A stretch of 64,000 bases of DNA from Ophiosphaerella korrae (taxonomy: Eukaryota > Ascomycota > Dothideomycetes > Pleosporales > Phaeosphaeriaceae), in assembly GCA_028456385.1 (NCBI GenBank), contig JALNQF010000016.1, positions 310,001 to 374,000 of the forward strand, read 5' to 3'. Every line of letters begins with the position of its first letter. Within the stretch, counting starts at the first letter, position 1. The notes beneath the pieces were generated by a model. That model made no database searches. It was not told the origin of the DNA and saw only the letters and a program-made list of their open reading frames with translations. This document shows positions 42,767-55,048 of the stretch, piece after piece. The position numbers and the translations under genes were made by a program.

Positions 42767-44860
42767 TTATACCTTTTTTGTTGAGCTTTGTGCGCCCTTA
42801 ATTCGATCGAGACAATTTGCGATGATTGTATAGTTCCTTGAAAATATTAGCACTGGAACGCTTGCGTTGCGCGTGGTAAGACCTACAGATCTCAGGCTGG
42901 CCAAGGTATCAATAATCTTCTTGCTCAATCCCCACTCAGCCCGGTCCTCCACAAGCTGTGCCACCGCGCCAACGTACATTCGCACCATTCTTGGCAGAAG
43001 ATCCTCGTTAGATGTATTTGGTGAATCAAGTTGCTTCCGCAGTAAGTCCATCCATAGCGGTATGCGAGACCAGCGTAAGACATGGCTTCCAAACATTAGC
43101 GTTTGCGTGTCTTGCGAGCGAAAAATGAAGTGTATAATTAGTGTCTGGTTCAAAATAGATTGTCTACCCAGGTCGAAGCGCAATTCGCCGTAGCTTTCGA
43201 GAGCAAAAATTGACTGGATCTTGGCTCCAACCTCTTCTATTTTGTTCCGTTGGCTCTTGGCTGTGAGAGCCAGCCAAATCCTACAAGACCTTCTGGAGCC
43301 GTTAGCCATATTGCCTTGCCGCAGCTATCCTGATGAGTTAGCGTCAGAGCGCCACCTTGTGCAAGTGGTATCCACTCTTCATCGTCTTTCCATACCTTCG
43401 ATCTGCTTGCTGTCGCTGAGATACGCTATGCAGTCCCCCCATCTAAGACAAAATCGCGAATCTGGCTTAAGATTTGGCAATCGTCTCCTGTGGGGAAGTG
43501 CAAAAAGTAGAACAAGGAAGGGGATTACGCATTTCGAGAACATTCAGCCGTCTTTCCTGCGAGACATGTCCGACAAAACACTCGCGAACATCGCACAGCG
43601 TTACCTGTGTGCACGAACTTTTGTCCATATCATGAGAAAGATCTTGTACAGACACTATCCTTTTAAGGTTCCACATCCGATTGAATAGCTGTTCAATGGG
43701 GCGTCCATTGTCCTTGGCCCACTGAAAAGGCTGCTGATGCATAGCGAGATGATAGGCCCATGAAGCATAATGTCCGGCTGGAGATAAGCCTCGGCCTCGC
43801 AGCCAGAAAGAAAATAGGCTTCGATAGAACTGTCGCCTCCAACCTTCACAGGGTGTGTAGCTTGATCAAGCAGACCTAATATTGAAATTGCATTTTGCTC
43901 ATCCTAAGTCCCTTGTTTTGGTGTTCTTTGCCTTAGCTCACTCAGGAGTTTTTGAAGAAAGGCAGCATCTTCTCCTATTTGATATGATGGCCGAATTGCC
44001 AAGGTGATTGAAGGTGGGCATGTCGCAAGACAATTATGGAAAATGAGGCCACTCGTCGTCCGCTTGGCGTACTGTTTCATATGTTCTGCACAGAAAGAAC
44101 CTTGCGGGCTGCCGAGCTTATCGATGATGCCTACATCGTCGGCAATACAAACGTCGCGCAAGAGCTCTGGTGCTACTGAACATGAGCATTTACGGTCTAG
44201 CTCATCTTGCGCTATTTTTACGAGTCGCCTTTGTGATTTTCGTAACCTTGATGACCCCCTAAAACCGCCTTCAACCTCTTCCCCAGACCGCATAGGATGA
44301 ACTGACAACTGGGTAGAATCAGCATTATTTGAGCCTGAAATTAATTCATCTAGATCCTCTTCGAAAAGGAGTGGTATGCTTGGAGATGTCTCGTCGGTGT
44401 TAGTAGCGATAGAGCTAGGTTGCGGCCTGCTAATTAGGAGTAACAAAGACGAAGACTCGGCTGACTCAGTGAGGCTAAATGCATCTCGGACTACTAGTCC
44501 ATACTTGTCTATTCTATAACCTTGGGGTAGATCCTTTGAGTGTATGATAATATAGTCAACAGAGTAGAGCTGTTACCCTTTCGTACCAGTTTTGATAAGA
44601 GCACTTTGACCCTCCCAAGCTTGCAGATCCGACAAGTCGACCGCCTCGATTGGATTTGCTGAGCCTTTCACCCAATCTTTCGAGCGATCAATTGGCTCAG
44701 TTTAGTCACAGCCTCTTCCCAGGTATTCCGAACAGCAACATACCCAGCAGCTGGCAAACCTTTGGCTTGTCAAAGCCCATCCGTAATATCGCACTTTTTC
44801 ATCACCCCAATTCTGGCCCACCTTTTCGAGAGGGGCAAAGCACTCATTTTTGAGCTCCTG
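42767..44860 (-). pseudogene. Fragmented gene of unknown family
   Basis: Minus-strand segments read coherently but in several frames. 44446-43904: LFEEDLDELISGSNN, RKSQRRLVKIAQDELDRKCS, ADDVGIIDKLGSPQGSFCAE and NCLATCPPSITLAIRP. 43742-43467: MHQQPFQWAKDNGRPIEQLF and VGHVSQERRLNVLEM. 43309-42767: KIQSIFALESYGELRFDLGR and RMVRMYVGAVAQLVEDRAEW to the stop. Upstream, 44850-44600 gives MGFDKPKVCQLLG and other scraps. No motif identifies it. The mix of frames suggests decay, though unseen introns could join some parts. Confidence 0.4.
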
Positions 44861-44978
44861 CTCTTTTTCTACCATGACAAGGAAGCGCTGCCATTGGGTT
44901 CGGTCGGTACTGTTTCGATTGCTGCGCCAGCCAAACCTCTGCTGGCAGTATGCTTAGCATTCTTGTTGCATTGCTGCA

Positions 44979-45820
44979 TCAACTGACTCGAAAAGCAGTT
45001 GAAAGTGCTCGTTGCGCTGAGTAACTATCAAGCAGCATGTTTCGCATCGTAATACATGCTTCTAGCTTCGTCCCCGAGTCTGTAATGGCATGCGGTGATT
45101 CGCGAAACGCCTGCACGCTCGCGTACGTTTCAGCAGAACTAGAGACGTCGCAATAAACTTGAAATTCATCTACTGAGGACTCCATACTGATGACTAGTGT
45201 TGATTTTGGCTTTGACATGTGGTAAAGTTTCAGTTGCCAGCCACTTATTCGTGTCCGAGTTCTTAGCTATGGCTCCAATGGCGTCGAAGTCCAGCCGAGA
45301 AAGTACCAACATAAATTCTGCCAGTTTTTCGTAGACGCAGTCTAGTTTGGCATCATCTATATCATCCCTCAGAACGATATCGTCCTCCTCAGACTGGACG
45401 GGCTGCCTCAAGAGGATAGCGAGCGAAGTACCATCGATACGGTTCATGATAATGAAGGGCCCAAGATTCCTAGGACTTTCTGTTAAACCCGAGCTGGTTA
45501 CGCGGGGTACGGGGTGTTTCGTCTTTTCTCGCAAATATTCTAAGACTCGGACCTCGATCTTTACCTTCTCCTCTTGTCGAGCGGTGAGTGTGGCCTGGTT
45601 TTGGGAACCGGATAATAGCCTTTAGTCCTCCATCATTAAAGCGAACAGAGATACAGAGGTTGAAGGAGCCCTTCAGATACCCATCAAATTCCCCTTCAGG
45701 GCGTCCTGGACGGTGGCTCGATACAAAGGCTACAACTTCTTCCTCCGCGCCGAGAGCCTTGACCAACCAAGCTCTGCACTCCTCATCCCTCGACTTCGGC
45801 GATTTCGTCGTACGCAGTCA
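44979..45820 (-). pseudogene. APH-family kinase-like protein, frameshifted
   Basis: The ATG at 45820 gives MTAYDEIAEVE and then hits a TGA; one base over, the family reads on as WLVKALGAEEEVVAFVSSHR, GYLKGSFNLCISVRFNDG and IIRFPKPGHT. After another one-base shift near 45590 it continues ARQEEKVKIEVRVLEYLREK, VTSSGLTESPRNLGPFIIMN and DGTSLAILLRQPVQSEEDDI to ATETLPHVKAK. This is the N-lobe and hinge of a fungal APH-fold protein; the HGD catalytic loop is not found. At least two single-base indels. Sequencing error cannot be excluded. Confidence 0.6.
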
Positions 45821-46408
45821 TTGGGGGAAATGCCAACGGCTCTAGAAGAGTTAATGTAGATAATGAATGATTTAGGATGAGATCTATTAGTATGTAGTGG
45901 CTCGATAGAATTGTGTCGCTTTAGAAGGCAAGCACTGCAGGTTGGGGGCTTTCAATAGATTACAGGTACGCTTTCCTCATTAGGGAATAGCGCCATCCTA
46001 GATGGGAATCGTGGCGGGGATCCACATCATGGCAGCGCGGCGCATAGTCTTTTGAGTATGTGGGTTGCAGTCCGGCCATTCTGAAGCACAGCCGCTCTGT
46101 TTGGACGTGATAGGCGATTTTTGTGATGTGCCGACCAATGCTTAAGCGCACAAGTGCAGGTTAACTAGTTATAACGTTAGGGCGCGCTGCAGCCTACCAA
46201 CCCGCCGTCATCACTACACTCTATCCGCACAATTACAATCTTCACTCCAATCCTTCCCTACCTTACCTTTTGTTCTCCTGTCTCTGTTTATCCTTACCTC
46301 CCGCACTTCGCCAGCTCATAGCTCTGTCATCGAGATCTAGATACACCGCTCGACGTTATCGTGCCCCGCGATATTGGGTTTGACACAGTGTTGCCAAGTT
46401 GCTACGCT
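45821..46408. promoter_or_regulatory. Spacer and likely promoter of the ABC transporter relic
   Basis: The last 200 bases are CT-rich (CTCCTGTCTCTGTTTATCC), typical of fungal core promoters. No gene is present. Confidence 0.4.
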
Positions 46409-49400
46409 ATGGCATCCAGCACGCCTGCCTCTAGGCTAGCAGATGTGCCTACCGTCTCTGCCCTGGATGAGTGCGTTTTCCAACTTTTCGCTTCTTGTCG
46501 CCCTTGTGCTAACTGGCTCGCTGACTCAGCCTCTTCATTGTCTAGGTCCCGCCTATCCAGCATCCTTGTCACTGCTCTTACTATCTCTTCGTTTCACTTC
46601 CTGTCTATCATGCAAAAGCTAGGTTCGAATTCGAATTCGAATCCACCTTCCAGCTCTGGCCTGGAAAATGTAATCAATAGCAACCGTAGGCCTGACATTG
46701 CTGCCAGCCTTGCGGCCCTGCATACACGCAAGTTTATACGGCGGCGTATGCTCTCTATATTCGAGGCGATGCTCTTGGGAGCGTCATTGAAACTCTCTTG
46801 GGACAATTGACAAGCAGGCTCTCCAAGCATTGATTGCTACTTCTGGTCCTTACTTGGGATTATCTTGTAATGGGATACAGTGCACGATCCAACTCCATCA
46901 ATTTTCGTCGAGCCGTCAGGGTGAATTCTGCCTTCCTCTACGCCATCCGCTGGCTGATAGCCGTATGGGCCCTTTATACTCAGCGCGTGCACGACCGTCG
47001 CGTCTTAGCTATATCAGGCTCTGACCTCCCTTTCGCAACCTTCACAACCCTCCTTCTATTTGTTCTCTTCGCCTGTCCTTGATATTTGCCCGAAGAGGGT
47101 GTGAGTTATCCAGATGCTACCAGGGAGACCTACTTGAGCCTCCTTGGCACGATCAGCTTCGCGTGGGTAGACAATCTTCTGTTCGCCGGCTGGTATTCTA
47201 ACAAAGTGTGCCTCGACCAACTTCCCACACTCAGCCCTCCCGATCAAACTGCTACGAATGTGCACGGCTTTAGGAGTTCATCCAAAAAAAAAGGCGCCAG
47301 CCTAGTGTCGCGCATCCTTAGCCATTTTCGGATACCCCTCATCCTCCAAGCAGTCTAGGCGTCCATGCACGGCGTGCTCTCCTTTGTCCCCACTCTGTTA
47401 CTTCAATCTATCCTGCAACAAGTTGAACGCTCAACAGAAATCTCCGCGAAACAGTCCTAGATTCAGGTTGCACTGCTCTTTCTTTGTAGCCTTCTGGCTT
47501 CGACTACAGAGAGTAGATCGGTTTGGCTAGGTCAAAAGATTGGGTTTCGACTAAAATCAATTGTGACCACTGAGATATATACCAAGGCATTGAGAAGAAC
47601 AGCGATTGTTCAACCAATGAATAGTGAGATACCTGGTAACACTCCGCCCGCTCGTGCCGATGTTGGGCCTATCCTAAACCTTTTGACTACCGATGCATCT
47701 AAAGTGGCTGATACCGATGCCAATATGCACCAAATCTGGATTTCTGTTCCTGTTCAGGTCTTCGTCGCTATTGCCCTTCTTTATCGAACATTGGGTCCCA
47801 GCATCTTTGCTGGCGTCACTCTGATGGCGGCCATGATTCCTATCAACTCGCGGATTGCTCAGCGGTTTGGCGCAATCCAGATACAGGTCATGGCCGCATC
47901 AGATAACAGAACCCAGAGCACAATTGAGGTGGTGCGCAACATCCGAATTATAAAATTTTTCGCATGGGAGCCCCACTTCGAGCAGGCTATTGGAAATGAT
48001 CGAGCAAAAGAGCTTCAAACACTGCGCTCTTGGTACATTCTTTGGTCCATCGTTGCCAGCATTTGGTACGCCATGCCATTGTTGATATCTTTCGCCTCTT
48101 TCTTTATGTATGCCGTTATCCTGCGACAGTCCCTCACACCTTCGCTGGCCTTCACTTTGCTCTCCTTGTTCAACCTCTTGAAGATGCCTCTCGACGACTT
48201 CGTCGGCATGATTAACCGTGTTCAAGATACTCTTGCTTCTATTCGGCGAATTGAAGCATTCTTACAGGAAGAGGAAACGGAAAAGTATTCCCAACTTGTA
48301 CAGACAGATTCTTCATCTTCTGGCAGTCTTGGGTTCGAGCACGTGACCTTCAAATGGGTTCACATCCTAAAGAAAAGCTCTCGCAAACACGACGATCTGT
48401 CTACAAGGCCAGCTTCTGGTGTTGGGAAGTACGATTTCTCTCTCAAGGATCTAAACTTCAAATTCGCACGCGGGAAATTGAATATTATCACTGAACCCAC
48501 CGGGAGCGGCAAGTCTTCTGTTCTCCAAGCCCTTCTTGGCGAAATGAGACATATCCAAGGGCGTTTGCTGATGCCGGCCGCCATTGATCGTGTGGATTTA
48601 GAAGCAGACTCGAATGGGCTCATAGATGGGATAGCATATTGTGCCCAGGAAGCCTGGTTGATGAACGACACAGTACGAAACAACATCGTCTTTGGCAGTC
48701 ACTACGTTGAGGACCAATACAAGGCAGTCCTAGAAGTTTGTGCTCTAGGCCGGACTTGCAAACTCTTACTGACGGCGACCTTACAAGGATCGGTGAACGT
48801 GGTGTATCTCTGTCCGGAGGCCAAAAACAACGAATTGCCCTGGCTCGGGCTACCTACTCCAATGCGTCTCACCTACTTCTTGATGGCTGTTTCAGCGCTT
48901 TGGACTCTCACACTACCAGATGGATCTTCCAAAATTGTCTAAAGGGACCGTTGATAAATGGACGCACAGTCATTTTAGCAACACATAACGCGGCGCTTAC
49001 GGCGGCTGATGCAGCCTTCGTAGTTGTGCTCAGAGAGGGGAAAGTGGTCGCTTCGGGCAGCGCGGTCGAAATCAAGCGCTCGGCCAATCTTCCCGAGTTC
49101 GAAAATCTGGTAACCCAAGAATCGGTCACAACTAATCACTCTAAAGTAATGGAGACTTCGCTGGACCATCGCCTAAGGCCAGTAAAACTTGAGAGAGAGA
49201 GCGTTGAGGTTCTTTCTTTTATTGGTCAACAATTCGGAGCCATTGCCACGAATTGGTGGATTCAAGTGCTATGCAACGCATATGTTATACCTAGTCAGCA
49301 GGCCACTACGACTCCCTCAAAGCATACCCAAGGCATCAACATTACATACTACTTCGGATTGTATGCTTCCATCATCGGTCTCTACCTTCAGGTTGGCTTG

Positions 49401-50786
49401 GCCAGGTTGCTCCTGATATCATACGGCTCGCTCCGCGCTTCCGCCAGAACACATGAAGCGTTAACCAAATCCATCATGCAAGCAACTTTTGCTTTCTTCG
49501 ATAAGGTCTCGTTCGGTCAGATCATTAATCGTTTCTCGCGAGACCTACAAATGGTCGACCAAGATCTAGCAGTTCTTGCCCTTGCCACTTTGCACCTTCT
49601 GGTGGCATTATTCGGAATGGTAGTCCTCATTATTATTACCACCCCTGCATTCATTATGCCCAGGATAGTTATAGGTATTGCCTATTACCTTACCGGCGCA
49701 ATCTACATCACCGGCACACGCGACATTAAGCAAATAGACTCAGCCCAGCGTACACCGCTCTACCAGCATTTCGGCGAGACACTCTCCGGTATTGTCGCCA
49801 TCCGTGCGTATGGCGCTGTGTGTCAATACCGGGCAGGAAATACGATTCGAATCGACAACTCAAATCAGCCGTCTTTTTTTTTATCTGCTGCCGAGAGATG
49901 GCTAGCATTCTGCCTTGGTCTCATTGATGCTATTGTGACCCTCTGTGCTAGCTCATCTGCTATATCAGGCACAAGAAAATTGAGTTCAGGCGCAATAGGA
50001 CTTAGCATGTCTTATGCTATTATGTTTTCTGAACATGTCTTTTGGTTCATTCGATATCACACAGCAAATCTACAGAATATGGCAGCGTAAGTGTATAATC
50101 CTTAGTCCTGAACAGTACTCGTTGTCTAATCTTAAGATTCCTGCTAGCTTGCAACGTGTTCAAGAGTACATGCATCTACTCCAAGAAGCTCCAGCTGTCG
50201 TTGAGAACGTCCATCTACCAAAAGACTGGCCGGATCAGGGTATAGTCCAGTATGAAGGTGTCTCCGCTCGTTATGCACCAATGAGTATTCCGACGGGGAA
50301 ATGCTTGCGACACTGAAACTTGTTGGCATACATGACTCATCGGATGACAGCGACGGCTTAACAGATCACCACAACAAATTCACAGATCTCTCGTTCAAGT
50401 TTGCAGAGTCTGGCTCCAATATCTCGCAAGGTCAGAGACAGCTAATTTGTATCGCCCGAGCCCTTCTTAAGAAACCCAAAATCGTGCTTCTAGATGAAGC
50501 CACTGCATCGATTGACCATAAGACAGACCTCAAAATTCAAGACTGTGTGCGCGAGTTGGATGCAACGGTAATTACCATCGCGCATCGCATTCGGACAGTC
50601 AGTGATTATGATCAAATAGTGGTGTTGGCTGCGGGCGAGGTGAAGGAGTGCGGCCATCCGTGGGAACTTCTTCAGAACAAGCAGAGCGAGTTCTACAATA
50701 TGTGCGCAGCTCTGAGCGACGGTGATAGTTTTTTTGCACTGGCGGAGGGTGTGTGGCACTCCGATCGCAAGACAAGGCTTCAGTAA
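46409..50786 (+). pseudogene. ABCC (MRP-like) full-size ABC transporter relic
   Basis: Order matches a full-size ABCC pump. N-terminal membrane segments (46409-47360) are broken by stops at about 47356 and 47457. TMD1 (47563-48200) contains DVGPILNLLTTDASKVADTD, VVRNIRIIKFFAWEPHFEQA. NBD1 has EPTGSGKSSVLQALLGEM, where the Walker A glycine is Glu. A one-base frameshift near 48747 precedes LSGGQKQRIALARATYSNAS and the Walker B-like HLLLDGCFSALDS. TMD2 (49200-50090) has FFDKVSFGQIINRFSRDLQM. After an intron-like GTAAGT and LQRVQEYMHLLQEAP, the sequence jumps from VSARYAPMS to MLATLKLVGI, so about 90 residues with the NBD2 Walker A are missing. NBD2 then has ISQGQRQLICIARALLKKP and IVLLDEATASID. 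Dead copy. Confidence 0.85.
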
Positions 50787-51756
50787 AATGACTGCTTGGG
50801 GATGCAAATCAGCGGAGCGTAGTAATTGGCATTGACGAGTTCTAACGTCGCGGTGGGCGAGGGCTGGAGTCGCTTTGCGCTAGTATGAATTCTCGTCTAC
50901 ATCGGTTGAAGTTTTATGTTCAGCTACTACAATACACTGATTAACTTGAATACATCAACTGTTCGAAATAATGAGGAGTGAAAACACCTAGTAGATGAGT
51001 TGACCAACTAGTAGTAAATACTTCAAGATAGAATGCTTTACAAATTCCTAGTAATCCGGGTACTACCCTGCTATTTCCTAGTCGATGATTGCTGCCACGC
51101 GACCGTCTCTGACCCTATGAGTGAAGACAATGCTATGCTGATGTAAATTAAGTATGCTACGAATGCAAGGACCAACATCACCTTTTGACTCAGGTGTCGG
51201 CATGCTAGCGTTGAAGAGATGCGCACGAGCGCAAGGCTCAAAGCAGGCTAATATAACTAAGCTCTCAAGTTACTAGACATAGGTGCAATCGACTCTAATT
51301 AAATTATATAATATATACTCAAGTTTGCCAAACGAGAGGCGATACCCCATCAGGTTCATCAAAAATGTGCAGTGCCAGGTTCGCGGACCGCACTCATCGG
51401 CGTGGGCAGCATGGGGTGAGTATGACGAAGAGGACAGAAACTGTCTAAACTGTTGCTTTGGCGCTAGCCACTCTCATCAGCCATAGTGATGGTTAAGTGT
51501 TGCGAGATGCGAGCTCAGGAATGAGTGGGAGATGATGATTGATTGAAGAGCTATCCGAGCTGAGCTACTTATATACACAGTGGAGCAGCTCGAGCTGCGA
51601 GCTTACTGCTGCGAGCTTACCTGAATTGTATGGAGCAGAGCTCTAACTTGCGACATTAAAGCCTTGCTATCCAGCTGTGCCTCGTGATGCTGGCTTCATT
51701 ACACAAAGGTCTAGAATAGCCTTCCCGCCCTCTTACCCCCGTCGTGACGACTCCGA
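50787..51756. other. Spacer, no gene
   Basis: TA-rich with many CTAG steps around 50990-51060, otherwise plain. There is a GAGCTCGAGCTGCGAGCTTA-like short repeat near 51590-51640. Confidence 0.35.
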
Positions 51757-52332
51757 ATGTCGCGACGCCTTCGACACAATGAATACACCGTCGGATGGAT
51801 ATGCGCTCTCCCCGTCGAGCTGGCGGCGGCGCAGGAGATGCTTGACAAAGAGCACGAGGACCTTGCGCGCGACGACAGCGACGAGAGCCTCTACTCTTTG
51901 GGGTCGATTGCAGGACACAACGTTGTGATTGTATGCCTGCCAGCAAGCCAGATCGGCAACAACCCTGCGGCGGCTATAGCGACGCAGATGAAGGCGACGT
52001 TTAGAGGGATCCAGTTCGGGTTGATGGTCGGTAGTGGAGGAGGAGTTCCAAGCGCAGAGGCGGACATCCGGCTTGGGGACGTGGTGGTTAGCCAACCGCG
52101 CCAGACCTTCGGTGGTGGTGGTGTTATACAATACGACCTCGGCAAGACGACTCTAAGCGGCTTTGAGCGAACGGGATCGCTTAATTCTCCACCGCAGATT
52201 TTACTTGCTGCAGTTGCCTAGGTGCGGGCGAATGAGCTCCGAGGCAGAAGCAGCCTGACTCAGTATATCTCTAAGCTTGATCGTATTCTCGAGTTTCAAC
52301 GTGACAGGGCGGGGCCCGACGTTCTAGGCTAA
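51757..52332 (+). pseudogene. Nucleoside-phosphorylase-like (PNP_UDP_1) head of an NLR, truncated
   Basis: The ATG at 51757 gives MSRRLRHNEYTVGWICALPV, GSIAGHNVVIVCLPASQIGN, GLMVGSGGGVPSAEADIRLG and DVVVSQPRQTFGGGGVIQYD. This is the N-terminal half of the phosphorylase fold used as the effector domain of many fungal ANK- or TPR-NLRs. A TAG at 52219-52221 interrupts; in frame it continues RANELRGRSSLTQYISKLDR and ends at 52330-52332. The catalytic second half, NB-ARC and repeats are absent; only unrelated scraps follow. Confidence 0.7.
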
Positions 52333-53748
52333 TGGACGATAGCTACCCGGTAGGACGTCATGAGAGAACCGGACGGTGTGTCGAGCGCTGCGGCTTGTTG
52401 CGAGCATACGCTCTTCAAGAAAGGCGTATGAGCCAAGCAAACGGGAGAGCCCCCGATTTAGGAGTTGGCAAAAGAGGCGAGCGGCCTGCTGAAAGCATTG
52501 CAACATGTTTCCGACGCTAAAAGCGAGCGGCAAGTGCACTAGCTATCTAGGACCAGATTCAAATGCGTCGGCTGGCGCGGTGAATGGGGAGCATCCAAGG
52601 GGTGCTCGACAGATCATGTTCCTTTGCCGCAGCAAGGAACCGAAGATGTCCATCGTCCTCTCAGCGCGCAGTTAGCCGCAGACCAGGAGCCTCAGAGCGT
52701 AGGATGCGATAACGCTAGCAATGGAAGTTCAACCGGTTTTTGGAGAATTCGCCTCCCCAATTGCTACTTTGGTAGCGAAGGTTATTGATCTTGGAAACGA
52801 GATGAGGAATTGCGGCAAGTATGGTATTCAGAGACTATTTTTTTTTTTTTTCCTTCTCCCCTTTCGTGGTTTGAGCATTCTGAGGCCGAGTTACAGGACA
52901 CAAATAAGGGACGAAGGGGACATGATTCGCTTCTATTCTTCCGTGTGTTGCTGTCAAAGCGAGGACTCACTTAGTAGTGAGAGCCAGAAGAGGCTAGGTC
53001 CAAGGATGGGGGCGATGTCCTGGGGGTGAGAGTTTGGGGGCTTGCAGGCACAAGAACGTCATACAACTTAGCCAATATCTATGACGGAGGATGAGGGGAT
53101 TCCCAGGGAGTTGGAAAACGCCCGACTGCGCCTCGTCGTCTGGCTAAGAGATGAAGGTAATTGATAATATAGGGGCACAATAGATGTCATGTCTTGGAGG
53201 CACAGGATTAAGTGAGGACGCCCGAAGCAACCAACAGTGCTCGGGCCCAACACGCATTCGGCTCTAAGCAGGAGTCTTCCCCAGCACGCATTCTCGAACG
53301 CAATTTAAGCCCTAGCTGGCCCCAGATGCCGCAGGACTGGTTTACGTTGGCGAATCGTCAAGTTCTTGCTGCGCCTGAGTCGCACGAGGCCCGACATGGG
53401 TTGCAGCGCAGTACCAGATGATCCGACGGCAGAGGCCCTGCAGACGATATCAGTTGCCAGTTGCCGCTTCAGAGGATAGCGGAGTCGCTTCAGCGATTGT
53501 GGGGCTGTGGCTGCACTGCATCTCGCGCCGGGAGATGATGTACGATAAGCGGGGTGGGTCCAAGGAGTCCAAGTCGACGTCTTAACTTACTGCGTGCGTC
53601 TTCAGCCTGATAGGGCACGGCACGGGAAGACAGCGGCCATACATCACAACAACCCTTTTAACCGCAGCTGCCTTTGAAATCGTATTAGATGTATCAGTTA
53701 CCCAACTACGTAGCTGCTTCTAACCTACAGTCGTCAGCGATGCGCCGT
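52333..53748. other. Spacer, no firm gene
   Basis: Scraps such as SGLLKALQHVSDAKSERQ (52470-52530) may be part of the decayed NLR. There is an 18-T run at 52837-52854. No other gene is recognised. Confidence 0.3.
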
Positions 53749-54327
53749 TCATGCTCCGCCACCGCCGCCGCCATCTGCCGCTTTGCAATCCTTCAGGAAT
53801 CTTGACAGGAAGTAGTTGATCTTGTTTGGCTTCGTAGCGAGGCTCGAGCTAGCAGCCCGCAGCTTTTCAACGGCAGCCGCGTCGAGCAGCACATACCGTT
53901 TTCGGGGCCGCCTGTCTCCTTTCTCGTCTTTCTTCTTCTCTACCGGGAATCCCCGCTCCCACGCCAGCGCCGCCTTCTCGTCGCGCGCCTCGCGGGCGGC
54001 GGCGGCAGGGTCGCGCACCTCCAGCTGGCCGTCAGGGCCGCACGTCACGAGTCCGTAGTGCACAAGGCTGAGGTCAGGCTCGTGCAGAAACACCAGGGTG
54101 AACTCGCCCGGCATGATGGCGTCGAAGCCGTGCATCCGCATGCGCTTGTCGTGAGAGCCACTGCCAAGCGTCTCCTCCCACGCGAGGGCAAAAAGCTCCG
54201 CGGGCAAGGGCGAGGTGATGGCGTATTTGTCGCTCGCGCACCCCGTCGCCATTGACAGGGGAAGCTTCAGCGGCCAACGGTTGCCTAGTGGTTTGTGCCC
54301 AGAGCGGATCATCTCCTTCGTGGTCAT
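53749..54327 (-). CDS. Conserved-looking hypothetical protein, GC-rich
   Basis: 192 aa from the ATG at 54327: MTTKEMIRSGHKPLGNRWPL, SMATGCASDKYAITSPLPAE, DKRMRMHGFDAIMPGEFTLV and a basic KKKDEKGDRRPRKRYVLLDA ahead of NKINYFLSRFLKDCK and a Gly run. The frame is open upstream for nine more codons (SAARFEKS before the Met) and then runs into the inverted repeat of the transposon nest at 54358, so a true N-terminus or an upstream exon may have been separated by the insertion. Composition is strong third-position GC, unlike the adjacent AT-rich block. Family not recognised. Confidence 0.5.
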   Translation of the reverse strand: MTTKEMIRSGHKPLGNRWPLKLPLSMATGCASDKYAITSPLPAELFALAWEETLGSGSHDKRMRMHGFDAIMPGEFTLVFLHEPDLSLVHYGLVTCGPDGQLEVRDPAAAAREARDEKAALAWERGFPVEKKKDEKGDRRPRKRYVLLDAAAVEKLRAASSSLATKPNKINYFLSRFLKDCKAADGGGGGGA

Positions 54328-54357
54328 GGACTTCTCGAAGCGCGCCGCTGACGTGTA

Positions 54358-55048
54358 GTGTAGCTTACCGCCTAGTGCATGCCCCTACCTAATGCACGTT
54401 TTCTCCCCTTAGCCCCCCCCTCTATCTTAATAACTACTTTTTCTATTAACTTTAAATTTTAATATATATTAGATATAGCTATTAGAAATAACTTTATAAA
54501 ATAAAAATCTTAAAAAGTATAATATTAGTAGAAATATTAAACTTTATAGTATTTTAGTAATTCTTACTTATATATAAATAACTATATAATAAAGCTAAAT
54601 TAGAACTTATAAATTATAATAGGTATTATCTATATATATATTTAAAAGTAGTACATCTTAGTTTTACTTAATATTTAATACTTAATTAGTTATTAGAAGT
54701 TAAACTTTTAATCTAAAACTATTTTAGTATATATATAATAGAATAGCTATTTTGTATAATAATTACAACTTTTCTAATTTATATATATAAACTATTAATA
54801 TTATAAGTTATATAAAACTATATTCTCTTTATATTAAGCTTAATAAATATAGTTATATTATATAGTACGAAATTTTATTTAAAATAAGTTAATATAAGTA
54901 AAAATATAAGAAAAACATATATATAATAATTTTTAGAATTTTAAATACTTTTCTATATAGTATTAAATATATTAATATACTTATATTAGTTATATATACT
55001 ATAAAACTATTAGTAGAATATATATTTTACTAATTTTTATAAAAATCT
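54358..55048 (+). repeat. Left arm of the long inverted repeat
   Basis: About 690 bases, pairing with 62035-63141 in reverse once the 425-bp insertion there is removed. Example shared block: TTAACTTTAAATTTTAATAT at 54449 and its inverse near 63030. No coding capacity. Confidence 0.7.

Noticed and set aside
46621..46645. TTCGAA microsatellite coding Asn-Ser repeats as a functional element
   Set aside because: A short repeat in a decayed gene region; nothing supports a role.
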